In this document: positions 38,403 to 46,361 of the stretch, in pieces | How the letters are laid out: every line of letters begins with the position of its first letter | Position numbering within the stretch: position 1 is the first letter of the stretch | Assembly: GCF_000829055.1 (NCBI RefSeq) | Contig: NZ_AP012544.1 | Location: 1,302,001-1,366,000 of the forward strand | DNA length: 64,000 nucleotides | Direction: 5' to 3' | Source: Lacticaseibacillus casei DSM 20011 = JCM 1134 = ATCC 393 | GTDB taxonomy: Bacteria > Bacillota > Bacilli > Lactobacillales > Lactobacillaceae | Notes under the pieces: model-generated | Told to the model about the DNA's origin: nothing | Seen by the model: the letters and a program-made list of their open reading frames with translations, nothing else | Databases searched by the model: none | Program-made: the position numbers and the translations under genes

Positions 38403-38986
38403 CAAATCACTCCCTTAGTTGAAGGAATTCCCTTGACAGCCGGATTCTCGGAAACGGCCGCCTGCATACTGCGACCGAGCGCTTTGAACAAGGCCTCAAT
38501 TTTATGATGGGTATTACGTCCATATAAAACAGCAGCATGCAGGTTAAACTCGCCGGCAAAGGCAACTGCTTGAAAAAAATCCTCGGTGACTTCCGTGTCA
38601 AAGCCGCCCAGTCGTTGGTTGGTTAACTCGGCAGCAAATACCAGATAAGCGCGGCCGGAAAGATCGACGACCACGCGCGCCAGTGTTTCATCCATGGGGA
38701 CAAAGGCGCTGCCAAAACGTTCAATACCCGCTTTGTCACCGAGCGCTTGCTTGAAACAACTGCCTAAGACGATACCGGTATCTTCAATCGTGTGATGCGG
38801 GTCAACATCTAGGTCGCCTTGGGCTTTGATTGTCAGACCAAAGCGGCCATGCTTGGCAAACGCCTCTAGCATATGGTCAAAAAACCCTATGCCCGTATCG
38901 ATGGCAATACCGCTTTGCTGATCAAGGTTGAGACTAATCGTAATTTGGGTTTCTTTGGTTGTTCGGGTAATCGTGGCTGTTCGCAT
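38402..38986 (-). CDS. hisB: Imidazoleglycerol-phosphate dehydratase
   Basis: Manganese enzyme of histidine synthesis, 194 aa; the monofunctional form without the phosphatase domain. [26 protein letters not shown] and the second set [14 protein letters not shown] and [12 protein letters not shown] give the two His-rich metal sites. AAGGAGGTATTCCC lies before the ATG. The separate histidinol-phosphate phosphatase is not in this operon. Confidence 0.95.
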   Translation of the reverse strand: MRTATITRTTKETQITISLNLDQQSGIAIDTGIGFFDHMLEAFAKHGRFGLTIKAQGDLDVDPHHTIEDTGIVLGSCFKQALGDKAGIERFGSAFVPMDETLARVVVDLSGRAYLVFAAELTNQRLGGFDTEVTEDFFQAVAFAGEFNLHAAVLYGRNTHHKIEALFKALGRSMQAAVSENPAVKGIPSTKGVI

Positions 38987-39027
38987 GGGAATACCTCCTT
39001 GTCGCTCAATGATGCGTTGGCAAACAT

Positions 39028-40307
39028 TTATCGGGCCGTTCGTTTCAAAATCGCTTCGGCATGACCGTCTAGTCCCTCGGTTCGCGCCAACGTGACAATC
39101 GCATTGGCTTGCTGCGCCAGCGCTTCGGAACTGTATTGAATAAATTGGGTTCGTTTCACAAAATCATAAACGCCTAAGGGTGAGAAAAATCGCGCCGATC
39201 CGGCAGTCGGCAAGACATGGTTCGGGCCAGCCACATAATCGCCTACCGGTTCTGCAGCATTTTCGCCAAGGAATACCGAGCCGGCGTGGTGGATTTGATT
39301 TAAGTAGGTTATCGGATCCGGCAATTGGATCTCCAAGTGTTCCGGCGCAATCGTGTTCATGAGGGTAAATGCGGCATCCGTGTCGTTAACAACAGCAATA
39401 AAGCCCTGATTCCTGATTGCAGTGCGGGCAATGGCCGCTCGCGGCAACGTTGCTAACTGAATTTCGACTTGATCACTGACGGCCTCAGCCAACTTTTCAC
39501 TAGGTGTAACGAGCATTGCCCGGGCGTTGGGGTCATGTTCTGCTTGCGATAAGAGATCGGCAGCTACCCGCACAGGATCGGCCGAATCGTCGGCAATAAT
39601 TCCGATTTCCGATGGACCGGCAATCATATCGATAGCAACCGCTCCGAAAACCTGTTTCTTGGCTTCCGCGACGTATTGATTGCCCGGGCCCATGATTTTG
39701 TCAACGCGCGGGATGGTTTCCGTACCAAAAGCCAAAGCCCCAATCGCCTGGGCGCCGCCGACCTGGTAAATTTCGTCAATACCAGCCAATTTGGCAGCGG
39801 CCAAAACCACAGGATTAAGTCCCGCTTTTTGCGGTGGTGTCACCATGACGATTTTCTTGACGCCCGCAAGTTCGGCCGGGATCGTCGTCATGAGAATCGT
39901 CGACGGATAAGCAGCGGTACCCCCGGGAACGTATAAACCAACTGCGTCAAGCGGCGTCACTTTTTGGCCGCGTATGATGCCTGCGGACGGACTATCGATA
40001 AAGCCATGGCTGATTTCTAACTGGTGGTAACTTGTGATGTTGGTCTTGGCCGAGTTCAGCGCTTTTAATAATTTCGGCGATAAGTTTGCTAAGGCAGCAT
40101 CAATTGTTGCTTGCGGAACGCGCAGGTCATCGATTGAAACGTGGTCAAGTTGCGCGCTGTAGTTGCGTAAAGCAGCGTCTCCTTTTGCTTTCACGTTAGC
40201 CAGAATTTCCTGTACGGTTGTTTGAACCGCCGTATTTTGTGTTAGGTTTTGTTCGCGGGCGGCGACTTGTTGTTGAAGTTGGGTTAAGTGCCGGTAAGAA
40301 TTTTCAT
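39028..40307 (-). pseudogene. hisD: Histidinol dehydrogenase gene with a frameshift in codon 7-8
   Basis: The expected start is ATG 40307 with AGGAGG inside the end of hisG, but its frame reads MKILTGT and stops at 40286-40284. One base missing in the run GGCACTT-AACCC would explain it: adding a T continues as LTQLQQQVAAREQN into the intact HisD frame that runs to 39028. The long frame has all marks (GLYVPGGTAAYPSTILMT, ADLLSQAEHDPNA, EHLEIQ, GPNHVLPTAGSARF). Without repair only a form from GTG 40194 (388 aa, lacking about 40 residues) could be made. Confidence 0.8.
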
Positions 40308-40308
40308 G

Positions 40309-42084
40309 TTAAACCTCCTGGGGACGAACCCGTTTCAGTGCTTGGATGAGTTGATAAATGGCAGATTTCTTTTGCTTGAGTGCCAACCGATTCACCACAA
40401 GATGGGTGGACACTGGCGTTAGTGTGGCAAAAACCTTCAAATGATTTTCGCGTAAGGTCGTCCCGGTTTCAGTGATGTCGACAATCGCATCAGCCATGCC
40501 GGTCAGTGGTGCCAGCTCAACCGACCCTTCGATTTTAATCATCTCAACGTCTTCGCCTTGTGTCTGAAAATAGCGCTGGGCGATGTGCGGATATTTGGTG
40601 GCGATTCGTTTGCGACTTGTCTGATATGGGTCAAAGTCAGGGGTTGATGCGAGAATGAAGCGGCAACGACCGGTTCTAAGATCCAACAGGTCAAACTGTT
40701 GATGACCTTGTTCCTCGAGGATATCCGAACCGACAATGCCGATATCCACCGTGCCGCGGTTCAAGTAAGTCAAGACATCAGGCGCTTTGACAAGGACAAA
40801 ATGAAAATCCGGATCATCGGTAAAGAGCAAGCGCCGGCTTTTTTCCTGGAGCGGCGTACAGTCAATACCGGCAGCGCTGAGTAGCGGCAGCACCTGTGCA
40901 GTTGTCCTGCCTTTTGCCAATGCAATGGTTAACGTCATAGTGTGGCCTCCTTGGGGGGAAAGATCAATTAAGCGGGCATGGCGACTTTTTGCCAATGCTC
41001 GAGCTTCAGCAAGCGAATCAACGAGGCAAAGCCGGGCATTGGGCGTTGTGGCGACAACCGCTGCTGCTTCCTGCCACTGGGAAGGTAAGCTATAAACAAA
41101 GGTCTGCGATGATGCGGTTGGTTCCTGAACGGTGTCCGTTAAGGCATCAACATCAAATGCCAATCCGACTGCCGGCAGCAGATCGCGTTGGAAGCTCGCC
41201 ATGAGCTGGTCATAGCGCCCGCCGCTAAACAGATATTCGCGCCGATTAGGGACGTAAGCGTGGAAGAAAATGCCGGTATAATACGATTGCGGTGGCTGAC
41301 TGGTTAAATCCAGTGTGACGTTAAGGTTCGGAAACTGCTCCTTTAAGAAATCGACAGTTGCTTGAAGACGTGCTACCTGATCGCTTACAAATGCCGGTGG
41401 CAATAATTGCCTTAATTGTTCGAAAACATTGGCAGCCGGGCCGAATAACCAAGGCCACTGTTTTAAGAATAGGTATAGCGCATTGTCGGCAAGTGGTTCG
41501 ATCAGTCGTTCGTAGGCACTAAGATTCTTCGTGAAAAAGGCTTTCTGCAGTGTCTGCTTGGTCTCGGGATCCAGCGCTAAAGCCTGTAGAATTTGCGGAA
41601 CAAAGCGCGCATCGGAAAGCTCCAGCGTTAAATCGGCAACCTGCAAGTCATCACAAATGCGGATGGCTTCGCTTAAACACGCCCATTCGGCTTTCAAAGA
41701 TGCATAACCGATCAATTCAATGCCTGCTTGTGTGATTTGGTTGTAAGTACCGCTCAGATTTTTTCTGACGCGGAAAATATCGCCGACATACCACCAGTGA
41801 ACCGGCGGCTGAATATTGGTGGTGCTCAACAAGCGCGCCAATGGCAATGTCAAATCCGTTCGCATCACAACTGTCTCCCCTGCGTCATCGAGCATCTGAT
41901 AAGGTTGTTCACCCGTGACGGTCAGCGGCTGGAAAACATCGCGATATTCCAACAAGGGCGTTTTGACCCGATCGAATCCGGCATCGATAAAATGGCGGCT
42001 CATGATTTGAATTAGGTTTTCTTTACGGATAGCGCGCGGCCCGAATTCGTCGCGGGTACCAACAGGCAAATGGCGATTTGACAT
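40309..42084 (-). CDS. hisZ-hisG: HisZ-HisG fusion: ATP phosphoribosyltransferase regulatory and catalytic subunits
   Basis: One 591-aa frame. Residues 1-382 are HisZ, a class II histidyl-tRNA synthetase-like regulatory subunit (PVGTRDEFGPRAI, VVMRTDLTLPLAR, LFSGGRYDQLM). Residues 383-591 are the short HisG, the first enzyme of the pathway (MTLTIALAKGRTT, VGSDIL, and the PRPP loop VDITETGTTLREN). An internal AAGGAGG and ATG at 40938 remain, so free HisG can still be made. With five C instead of six at 40953-40958 the frame would end in a TGA overlapping that ATG, the usual two-gene layout. The start ATG 42084 follows AAAGGAG. Confidence 0.88.
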   Translation of the reverse strand: MSNRHLPVGTRDEFGPRAIRKENLIQIMSRHFIDAGFDRVKTPLLEYRDVFQPLTVTGEQPYQMLDDAGETVVMRTDLTLPLARLLSTTNIQPPVHWWYVGDIFRVRKNLSGTYNQITQAGIELIGYASLKAEWACLSEAIRICDDLQVADLTLELSDARFVPQILQALALDPETKQTLQKAFFTKNLSAYERLIEPLADNALYLFLKQWPWLFGPAANVFEQLRQLLPPAFVSDQVARLQATVDFLKEQFPNLNVTLDLTSQPPQSYYTGIFFHAYVPNRREYLFSGGRYDQLMASFQRDLLPAVGLAFDVDALTDTVQEPTASSQTFVYSLPSQWQEAAAVVATTPNARLCLVDSLAEARALAKSRHARLIDLSPQGGHTMTLTIALAKGRTTAQVLPLLSAAGIDCTPLQEKSRRLLFTDDPDFHFVLVKAPDVLTYLNRGTVDIGIVGSDILEEQGHQQFDLLDLRTGRCRFILASTPDFDPYQTSRKRIATKYPHIAQRYFQTQGEDVEMIKIEGSVELAPLTGMADAIVDITETGTTLRENHLKVFATLTPVSTHLVVNRLALKQKKSAIYQLIQALKRVRPQEV

Positions 42085-42116
42085 GACGGTGCTCCTTTCG
42101 CTGGTGCGGTTTTTTC

Positions 42117-42193
42117 TGGTGTGAAGTTGTTTTGAAGGCTATGACCCGTGATTGTTCTATTGTGGGCAAATAGACGGTTGGAGTTTGCTTTCT
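42117..42193. repeat. Conserved flank of the palindromic repeat in the his leader
   Basis: GTGAAGTTG (42121-42129), TTGTTCTATTG.GGGCAA (about 42152-42168) and TTTCTATAACGCGCTC recur in the same order at 60805-60884 in the pyr leader. The repeat element is thus longer than its palindrome, about 195-200 bp in these two copies. Confidence 0.6.
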
Positions 42194-42316
42194 ATAACGC
42201 GCTCCCCCGACGCAGAAGCTTGCGTGTAAGGACCTCGGACGCGATGGCCTAAACCCGGGCCATCACGCCCAAGACCGCTTACACTCCAGCTTCTAAACGC
42301 GCCGGCTCACGCTCAC
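42194..42316. repeat. Long imperfect palindromic repeat, copy B
   Basis: Starts ATAACGCGCTC, continues GCAGAAGCTTGCGTGTAAGG, reaches its centre at GATGGCCTAAACCCGGGCCATC and returns through CTTACACTCCAGCTTCTAAA to CGCCGGCTCACGCTCA. Arms pair imperfectly over about 50 bp. It lies in the transcribed his leader between the T-box terminator and hisZ. Confidence 0.88.
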
Positions 42317-42319
42317 ACC

Positions 42320-42440
42320 ATAACGCGTTCGCCAGCCCAGAAACCTGCGTGTAAGGACCTTGGTCGCAATGGCCAAAGACCAGCCATCACGCCCAAGGCC
42401 GCTTACACTCCGGTTTCTAACCGGGCTGGCTCACGCTCAT
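42320..42440. repeat. Long imperfect palindromic repeat, copy C (tandem with B)
   Basis: Starts ATAACGCGTTCGCCAGCCCAG and ends GGGCTGGCTCACGCTCA; the centre is AATGGCCAAAGACCAGCCAT. The outer stem differs from copy B, with both arms changed so that pairing is kept (CGCCAGCCC against GGGCTGGC). It ends two bases before the A-run that is the U-tract of the T-box terminator on the minus strand. Confidence 0.88.
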
Positions 42441-42745
42441 GCAAAAAAAAGCCCCCGAAAACGTTTTTACGTTTTCGGGGGCGACTGGTGATCGCGGTAC
42501 CACCTCAATTTTGTTTGGACCTCACGACCCAAACCTCACCTACCAGCCACAAGTCGGCTTGCGCGAACTGTGACTGGCAGCGGTGATAACGCAACGGGTG
42601 CGTGACAGCCTACTTGGTTCAGCCATCAAGTTCTTAGATGTGTGTTCGGCTGGTCGATCGCGCCTTCTCAGCAATGGGCGCTCTCTTGGGATCGGTGGTA
42701 GCTTACTTGGTCTAATCACAACTTCATGTTTGTTAATGTGACTCT
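42441..42745 (-). promoter_or_regulatory. T-box riboswitch of the his operon
   Basis: On the minus strand: stem I with an AGTAA / CGAAC loop, the conserved T-box GAGGTGGTACCGCG at about 42490-42503, then a terminator of CGCCCCCGAAAACG and its inverse with eight T (42443-42483). By its place just before the base stem (TTAGA/TCTAA) the specifier reads CAC, histidine (42644-42642). Uncharged tRNA would favour the antiterminator and switch on the genes downstream. The last base of the TGGT bulge implies an A discriminator, which should be checked against this strain's tRNA-His. Confidence 0.85.
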
Positions 42746-42746
42746 A

Positions 42747-42774
42747 ATCATAACGACCTTTAGAAAAATGTCAA
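42747..42774 (-). promoter_or_regulatory. Promoter of the his operon
   Basis: On the minus strand TTGACA (42774-42769), a 16-bp spacer and TATGAT (42752-42747), just ahead of the T-box stem I. Confidence 0.8.
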
Positions 42775-42869
42775 CCACTTTTTTAAAATAACTACATTAG
42801 GTTTCGCCGATTGCCAACCGTTTGTTTTTTAATTTAGATGCAAGAACGAGATTGCAATATTCAAAATGA

Positions 42870-43967
42870 TCATTTTGCCAGCGGAGATGTCGTTTTCAGA
42901 AAATCGAGCAACAACCCCTGCACTTCAGCATCCTGTTCTGGGGTTCCAAAGCTTTGGCGAATCCATCCGGGAACCATACTATCGCGCACCAGATAGCCAT
43001 GTTGCTTTAAGAAAGCGCCTAATGCTTGTGGTTGCGCCACTTGGTACAGCATAAAGTTTGTCTGGGTGGCGTAATGCCGGATGTGATGGTGATCGAAAAA
43101 TGTCGTCCATTGCTGGCGCGCCGCAAAAAGTTGGCGTTTAACCTTTTGGGTAAAGGCCACGTCTTCCCATGCTGCCAAAGCGGCCGTTTGGCTGAGACCG
43201 CTAATGTTATAAGGCAAGCGCACGTTTTGCATTTTCGGAATGAGCGCCTTAGGGACGATGCTAAAGCCGACGCGGAAATTGGCGAGTCCGTAAAGCTTGG
43301 AAAAGGTACGCATTACCAATAAATTGGCGAACTTTGTGATAAGCGGCAAGACTGAAGGATTGGGGACCTGATCAACAAAGTCAATATAGGCTTCATCCAC
43401 CACAACCAGGATTTTCGCCGGTACTTGCGCCATGAATTCAGCAATTTCACTGACCTGCAAGTAGGTTCCGGTGGGATTGTTTGGATTGCATAACCAGATG
43501 ACTTTGGTTTTTGCCGTGATGCCGGTTAGCAAGGCTTGAAGATCAATGCGTCCTGTGGCATCGTCGACCGGCGCATTGACCGTCACGGCACCGGCAATTG
43601 CTGCTTGCAACTGATATTCCGGATAAGTCGGCCATGGTTGGAGGCTCTCGTCGCCAACGTCCAGGAAGGTCCGGCAAATCAAAGCAATCATTTCGTCCAA
43701 GCCACTTGAAAAAAGCAGTTGATCAGCAGGCACCTGCAGCCGCTCAGCAACGGCATTTCGCAGCGGCATGGCATCCGGATCAGGGTAACTGCGGGCTTGT
43801 GAAAAAGTCCAGTTGGCAATGGCCTCCTGCACTTTAGGAGAAGTGCCGACAGGATTTTCATTGAAAGATAAACGTGTCACTTTTGCCAAACCTGCCGCCT
43901 TGGCGATTCTTTCCGGGGTACTGTCTGATACGTAATCCGGCAACCCGGCGATACTTTTGCGCAACAT
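42870..43967 (-). CDS. Second HisC-like aminotransferase
   Basis: 365-aa PLP enzyme, a paralogue of the hisC at 34496 with the same landmarks: SFNENPVGTS, WLCNPNNPTGT, VVDEAYIDF, Lys in RTFSKLYGLANFRVGF and GWIRQSFGT. It lies upstream of the his promoter on the same strand, outside T-box control. ATG 43967 is chosen (GCAGGTGG upstream); an ATG at 44009 lacks a site. It may serve aromatic amino acids or a second histidinol-phosphate activity. A sequence like an ARG box lies about 65 bp upstream. Confidence 0.85.
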   Translation of the reverse strand: MLRKSIAGLPDYVSDSTPERIAKAAGLAKVTRLSFNENPVGTSPKVQEAIANWTFSQARSYPDPDAMPLRNAVAERLQVPADQLLFSSGLDEMIALICRTFLDVGDESLQPWPTYPEYQLQAAIAGAVTVNAPVDDATGRIDLQALLTGITAKTKVIWLCNPNNPTGTYLQVSEIAEFMAQVPAKILVVVDEAYIDFVDQVPNPSVLPLITKFANLLVMRTFSKLYGLANFRVGFSIVPKALIPKMQNVRLPYNISGLSQTAALAAWEDVAFTQKVKRQLFAARQQWTTFFDHHHIRHYATQTNFMLYQVAQPQALGAFLKQHGYLVRDSMVPGWIRQSFGTPEQDAEVQGLLLDFLKTTSPLAK

Positions 43968-44030
43968 CACGCCACCTGCTTTCTTGATTGCCTTAGAGTT
44001 TACCCGCATTTGGGTGCGATGTAAATATAA

Positions 44031-44048
44031 AATGCATAAATATTCATA
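44031..44048. promoter_or_regulatory. Candidate ARG box upstream of the second hisC-like gene
   Basis: AATGCATAAATATTCATA fits the ArgR/AhrC operator pattern WNTGAATWWWWATTCANW at all but one position. It stands 64-81 bp before the start of the aminotransferase gene on the minus strand. The AT-rich pattern makes chance matches possible. Confidence 0.35.
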
Positions 44049-44201
44049 AATATAACAGAGCCTAACCTGGATTTTCTCGCTTTAAAGTTTCAAACGTTAT
44101 TCAATTGTGCTAAATATAAAAGATGTTGGAGCTTTTTACATCATTTATGCCAGACGAAGTTCGTTGCCAACAGTCTTACGCCATCGACTTTTGCCCACAC
44201 A

Positions 44202-44247
44202 AACAGGCACTAAAAGACGGAATTCAGTCCTTTAGTGCCTGTTTGGT
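44202..44247 (-). terminator. Terminator after the NUDIX gene
   Basis: CAAACAGGCACTAAA-AGAC / GTC-CTTTAGTGCCTGTTTG in the 300-bp gap (43968-44265) between the hisC-like and NUDIX genes. The rest of that gap holds the ARG box-like site and no gene. Confidence 0.65.
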
Positions 44248-44265
44248 GTCATGGATCAGCGAACT

Positions 44266-44826
44266 TCAGCTATTGGCAACAAAGGCTAAATAGTAAGTCA
44301 CTGCCGCAACGGTTTGAGCCGAGTTGATTTTACCCGCTTTGACGCCTTCAACCAGCTCAGAAAACGGCACTAAACGGCTGGTGACGAATTCGTCCTTATC
44401 GAAATCTTGCGATGTTTTGGCGGCTAAGTTAATTTTGGCCAGCACAAGATTGACTGTTTCATCGGTCATCCCTTCGCTGGAACGGACCGCGGTCAGCCAT
44501 TGCAAATCATGGGTCAGATAACCGGTTTCCTCGTGCAGTTCCCTGCTTGCTGCCGTTTGCCAATCCTCACCGGGATCGATTAATCCGGCAGGCAATCCGA
44601 AAACTTCGCTGTTCGTTGCTACCCGATATTCCCGATTGACTAACACTCGCCCATCGTTTGTTAGCGCCAACATAGCGACGGCATTGGCATGGCGAATCAA
44701 ATCGCGTTCAACGGTCAGACCATCAGGCGTTTTGATTTTTTGCGTGACGACATCGAAAATCGGACCATGATAATGCGGCGTTTCACTTAAAATTTTCCCC
44801 TTTGCTAAGGGTTGGTCAAAAAACAT
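44266..44826 (-). CDS. NUDIX hydrolase, ADP-ribose pyrophosphatase type
   Basis: 186 aa. The NUDIX box runs from GLIDPGEDWQ through TAASRELHEETGY at about residues 83-105, with all required Gly, Glu and Arg residues. Sequence around it (HANAVAMLALTNDGRVLVNREYR, SSEGMTDE) fits the NudF/ADP-ribose group. It should split ADP-ribose to AMP and ribose-5-phosphate. ATG 44826 with AAGGAGA upstream is chosen over a longer frame at 44928. degV lies upstream. Confidence 0.88.
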   Translation of the reverse strand: MFFDQPLAKGKILSETPHYHGPIFDVVTQKIKTPDGLTVERDLIRHANAVAMLALTNDGRVLVNREYRVATNSEVFGLPAGLIDPGEDWQTAASRELHEETGYLTHDLQWLTAVRSSEGMTDETVNLVLAKINLAAKTSQDFDKDEFVTSRLVPFSELVEGVKAGKINSAQTVAAVTYYLAFVANS

Positions 44827-44843
44827 GCTGAAATCTCCTTTCA

Positions 44844-44869
44844 ATAACGCGCTCCTGCTCACGCTCAAA
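44844..44869. repeat. Collapsed copy of the palindromic repeat
   Basis: ATAACGCGCTCC is joined directly to TGCTCACGCTCAAA, the two end motifs of copies B-D with the whole interior missing. It lies two bases from the U-tract of the degV terminator, the same placement as the full copies. It looks like an internal-deletion product or a pre-expansion form. Confidence 0.65.
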
Positions 44870-44871
44870 TC

Positions 44872-44897
44872 AAAAAAGCCGCGCCTGGACGCGACTT
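44872..44897 (-). terminator. Terminator after the degV-family gene
   Basis: On the minus strand AGTCGCG-TCCAGG-CGCGGCT followed by TTTTTT, just after the stop codon. Confidence 0.8.
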
Positions 44898-44900
44898 TAC

Positions 44901-45767
44901 TTATGCTTTGGTGAAATCTTTCATCCATGCTAGGGCAATGGCCTTTTCGCCTAAATGTGTTCCGACAACCGGGCCGAAATAGGAAAGCTCAAATGGCACA
45001 GTTGGGAACTTTTGCTGGAGATCCGTCAACCAGCGCTGTGCCTCTTCGGGATCGTTAGCGTGAATCACCACAGCGCGAATCGGATAATCGACTCGTTCAA
45101 GTTCTTGCTGGAACAACGCCTCAACCCGCGCGGAAGCTTTTTTGATGGAACGGATTTTTTCGATAGCGACGATTTTATGGGACTGATCGTCGAAAGTTAA
45201 TAATGGCTTAATTTTCAGCATACCGCCAATAAAGGCTGAGGCATTACTCAAGCGGCCGCCGCGGACGAGGTTCTGCAAGTCGTTGACAATGAAGTATTCG
45301 CCCATGGTGCTGCGCAGATCATCCAGCCGGGCCAAAATGGCTTCCGGATCCTTACCGGCCTCAGCCATTTGCGCTGCAGCCAGAACCAACCAGCCCATTA
45401 GGATAACGGTAATTTGGGAATCGTAAACATAAACTTTAGCGCCATGAACTTCATCAACGGCACCTTTTAAGGTATTGACAAAGCCGGAAATCGTGCTGGC
45501 AAGATGAATGCTGATAATGGTGTCATAGCCTTCGTTGGCGAGATTTTCGTAAAGCTTCAGCATCTCACCCAATGGCGGCTGTGTAGTGCTGGGAAATGTT
45601 TTTGCGGTTTTTAGTTTGGCGTAGAATTCTTCTGTGGTAATATCCTTACCTTCGTCATAGACTGCGCCGTCAAGAATGACCGGAATCGGCACCACGGTAA
45701 TGTGATGTTTGTCGATTTCGGCTTGCGGCAGATAACAGGTACTATCCGTCACGATAGCAGTTTTCAT
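44901..45767 (-). CDS. DegV family protein (FakB-like fatty-acid binding)
   Basis: 288 aa. IVTDSTCYLP at the N-terminus and SIHLASTISGFVNT carry the conserved DegV Ser/Thr residues that hold a fatty acid. The later GGRLSNASAFIGGMLKIKPLL is the usual GGR segment. In related Firmicutes FakB presents fatty acids to the kinase FakA for entry into phospholipid synthesis (PlsX-PlsY; plsY is also in the window). ATG 45767 is taken; a GTG four codons upstream is possible. Confidence 0.88.
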   Translation of the reverse strand: MKTAIVTDSTCYLPQAEIDKHHITVVPIPVILDGAVYDEGKDITTEEFYAKLKTAKTFPSTTQPPLGEMLKLYENLANEGYDTIISIHLASTISGFVNTLKGAVDEVHGAKVYVYDSQITVILMGWLVLAAAQMAEAGKDPEAILARLDDLRSTMGEYFIVNDLQNLVRGGRLSNASAFIGGMLKIKPLLTFDDQSHKIVAIEKIRSIKKASARVEALFQQELERVDYPIRAVVIHANDPEEAQRWLTDLQQKFPTVPFELSYFGPVVGTHLGEKAIALAWMKDFTKA

Positions 45768-45953
45768 ACAGGCACCCACTTTTTTAAAAATGATTGTCTA
45801 CATCATACCATAAAATGCAAAGATCAAGGAGAAACACCCGGGAGCGTGTTATCTAAATTTGACGCTGGATGCTTCAACCGTTCTCCAGATACTACCTTTC
45901 AACACTAACTATGCTATATTTTGAGCATAGACAATTCTAAGGAGGACCTTGCA

Positions 45954-46226
45954 ATGACGACTTCAAAGCCCACCACATTTGCAGTGGCCAAAATGACCAG
46001 TAAGCACCAGATCACTATTCCCAGGGCCGTTCGTGAAAAACTGGGATTGAGCGATCATGATAAGCTTGTTTTTCAGCTGACTGATCATGGACAAGTTATG
46101 ATCGATAAAGAACAAAAGTCGGATCTATGGTCGATCATTCGCGAACAGGATGCGGCCCACGGTAGTATCGACACACCTGAGCCTGATTGGGGGAAAGATG
46201 TTGGGGCAGAGTTGATCGATGACTGA
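45954..46226 (+). CDS. MazE/AbrB-type antitoxin
   Basis: 90 aa with a SpoVT-AbrB swapped-hairpin DNA-binding domain: AVAKMTSKHQITIPRAVREK followed by LGLSDHDKLVFQ, then an acidic C-terminal tail (SIDTPEPDWGKDVGAELIDD) that would wrap a toxin. AAGGAGGACC precedes the ATG; the in-frame upstream start at 45921 has none. TATAATT-like and TGCTATATT sequences at 45910-45920 suggest a promoter. The partner toxin gene downstream is broken, so this is an orphan antitoxin or a regulator that has lost its toxin. Confidence 0.8.
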   Translation: MTTSKPTTFAVAKMTSKHQITIPRAVREKLGLSDHDKLVFQLTDHGQVMIDKEQKSDLWSIIREQDAAHGSIDTPEPDWGKDVGAELIDD

Positions 46227-46308
46227 AAATAGAAGGTTTCACTAGAGCGACGTCATTTTCCTCAATCTTGATCTTACTGAAGAACGCAAATCTCTCGCTC
46301 TTCCATAA
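46219..46308 (+). pseudogene. Remnant of a MazF/PemK-type toxin gene
   Basis: An ATG overlaps the antitoxin stop by eight bases, the typical antitoxin-toxin layout. Its frame reads MTENRRFH, a TAG at 46243-46245, then SDVIFLNLDLTEERKSLALP and TAA. This resembles the start of PemK/MazF toxins (RRF-x-x-GDVIFLNLDPT). Only about 29 codons remain, the rest being deleted, so no active ribonuclease can be made. Confidence 0.6.
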
Positions 46309-46361
46309 ACGCCTTAAAACCGGTAAAATGATTGGGACAATTGGAAAGCGAGCGGATTAAC

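Noticed and set aside
45838..45870. GAGCGTGTTAT near the antitoxin gene as another palindromic repeat remnant
   Set aside because: Only one end motif with a mismatch is present and no partner arm; too little to call.
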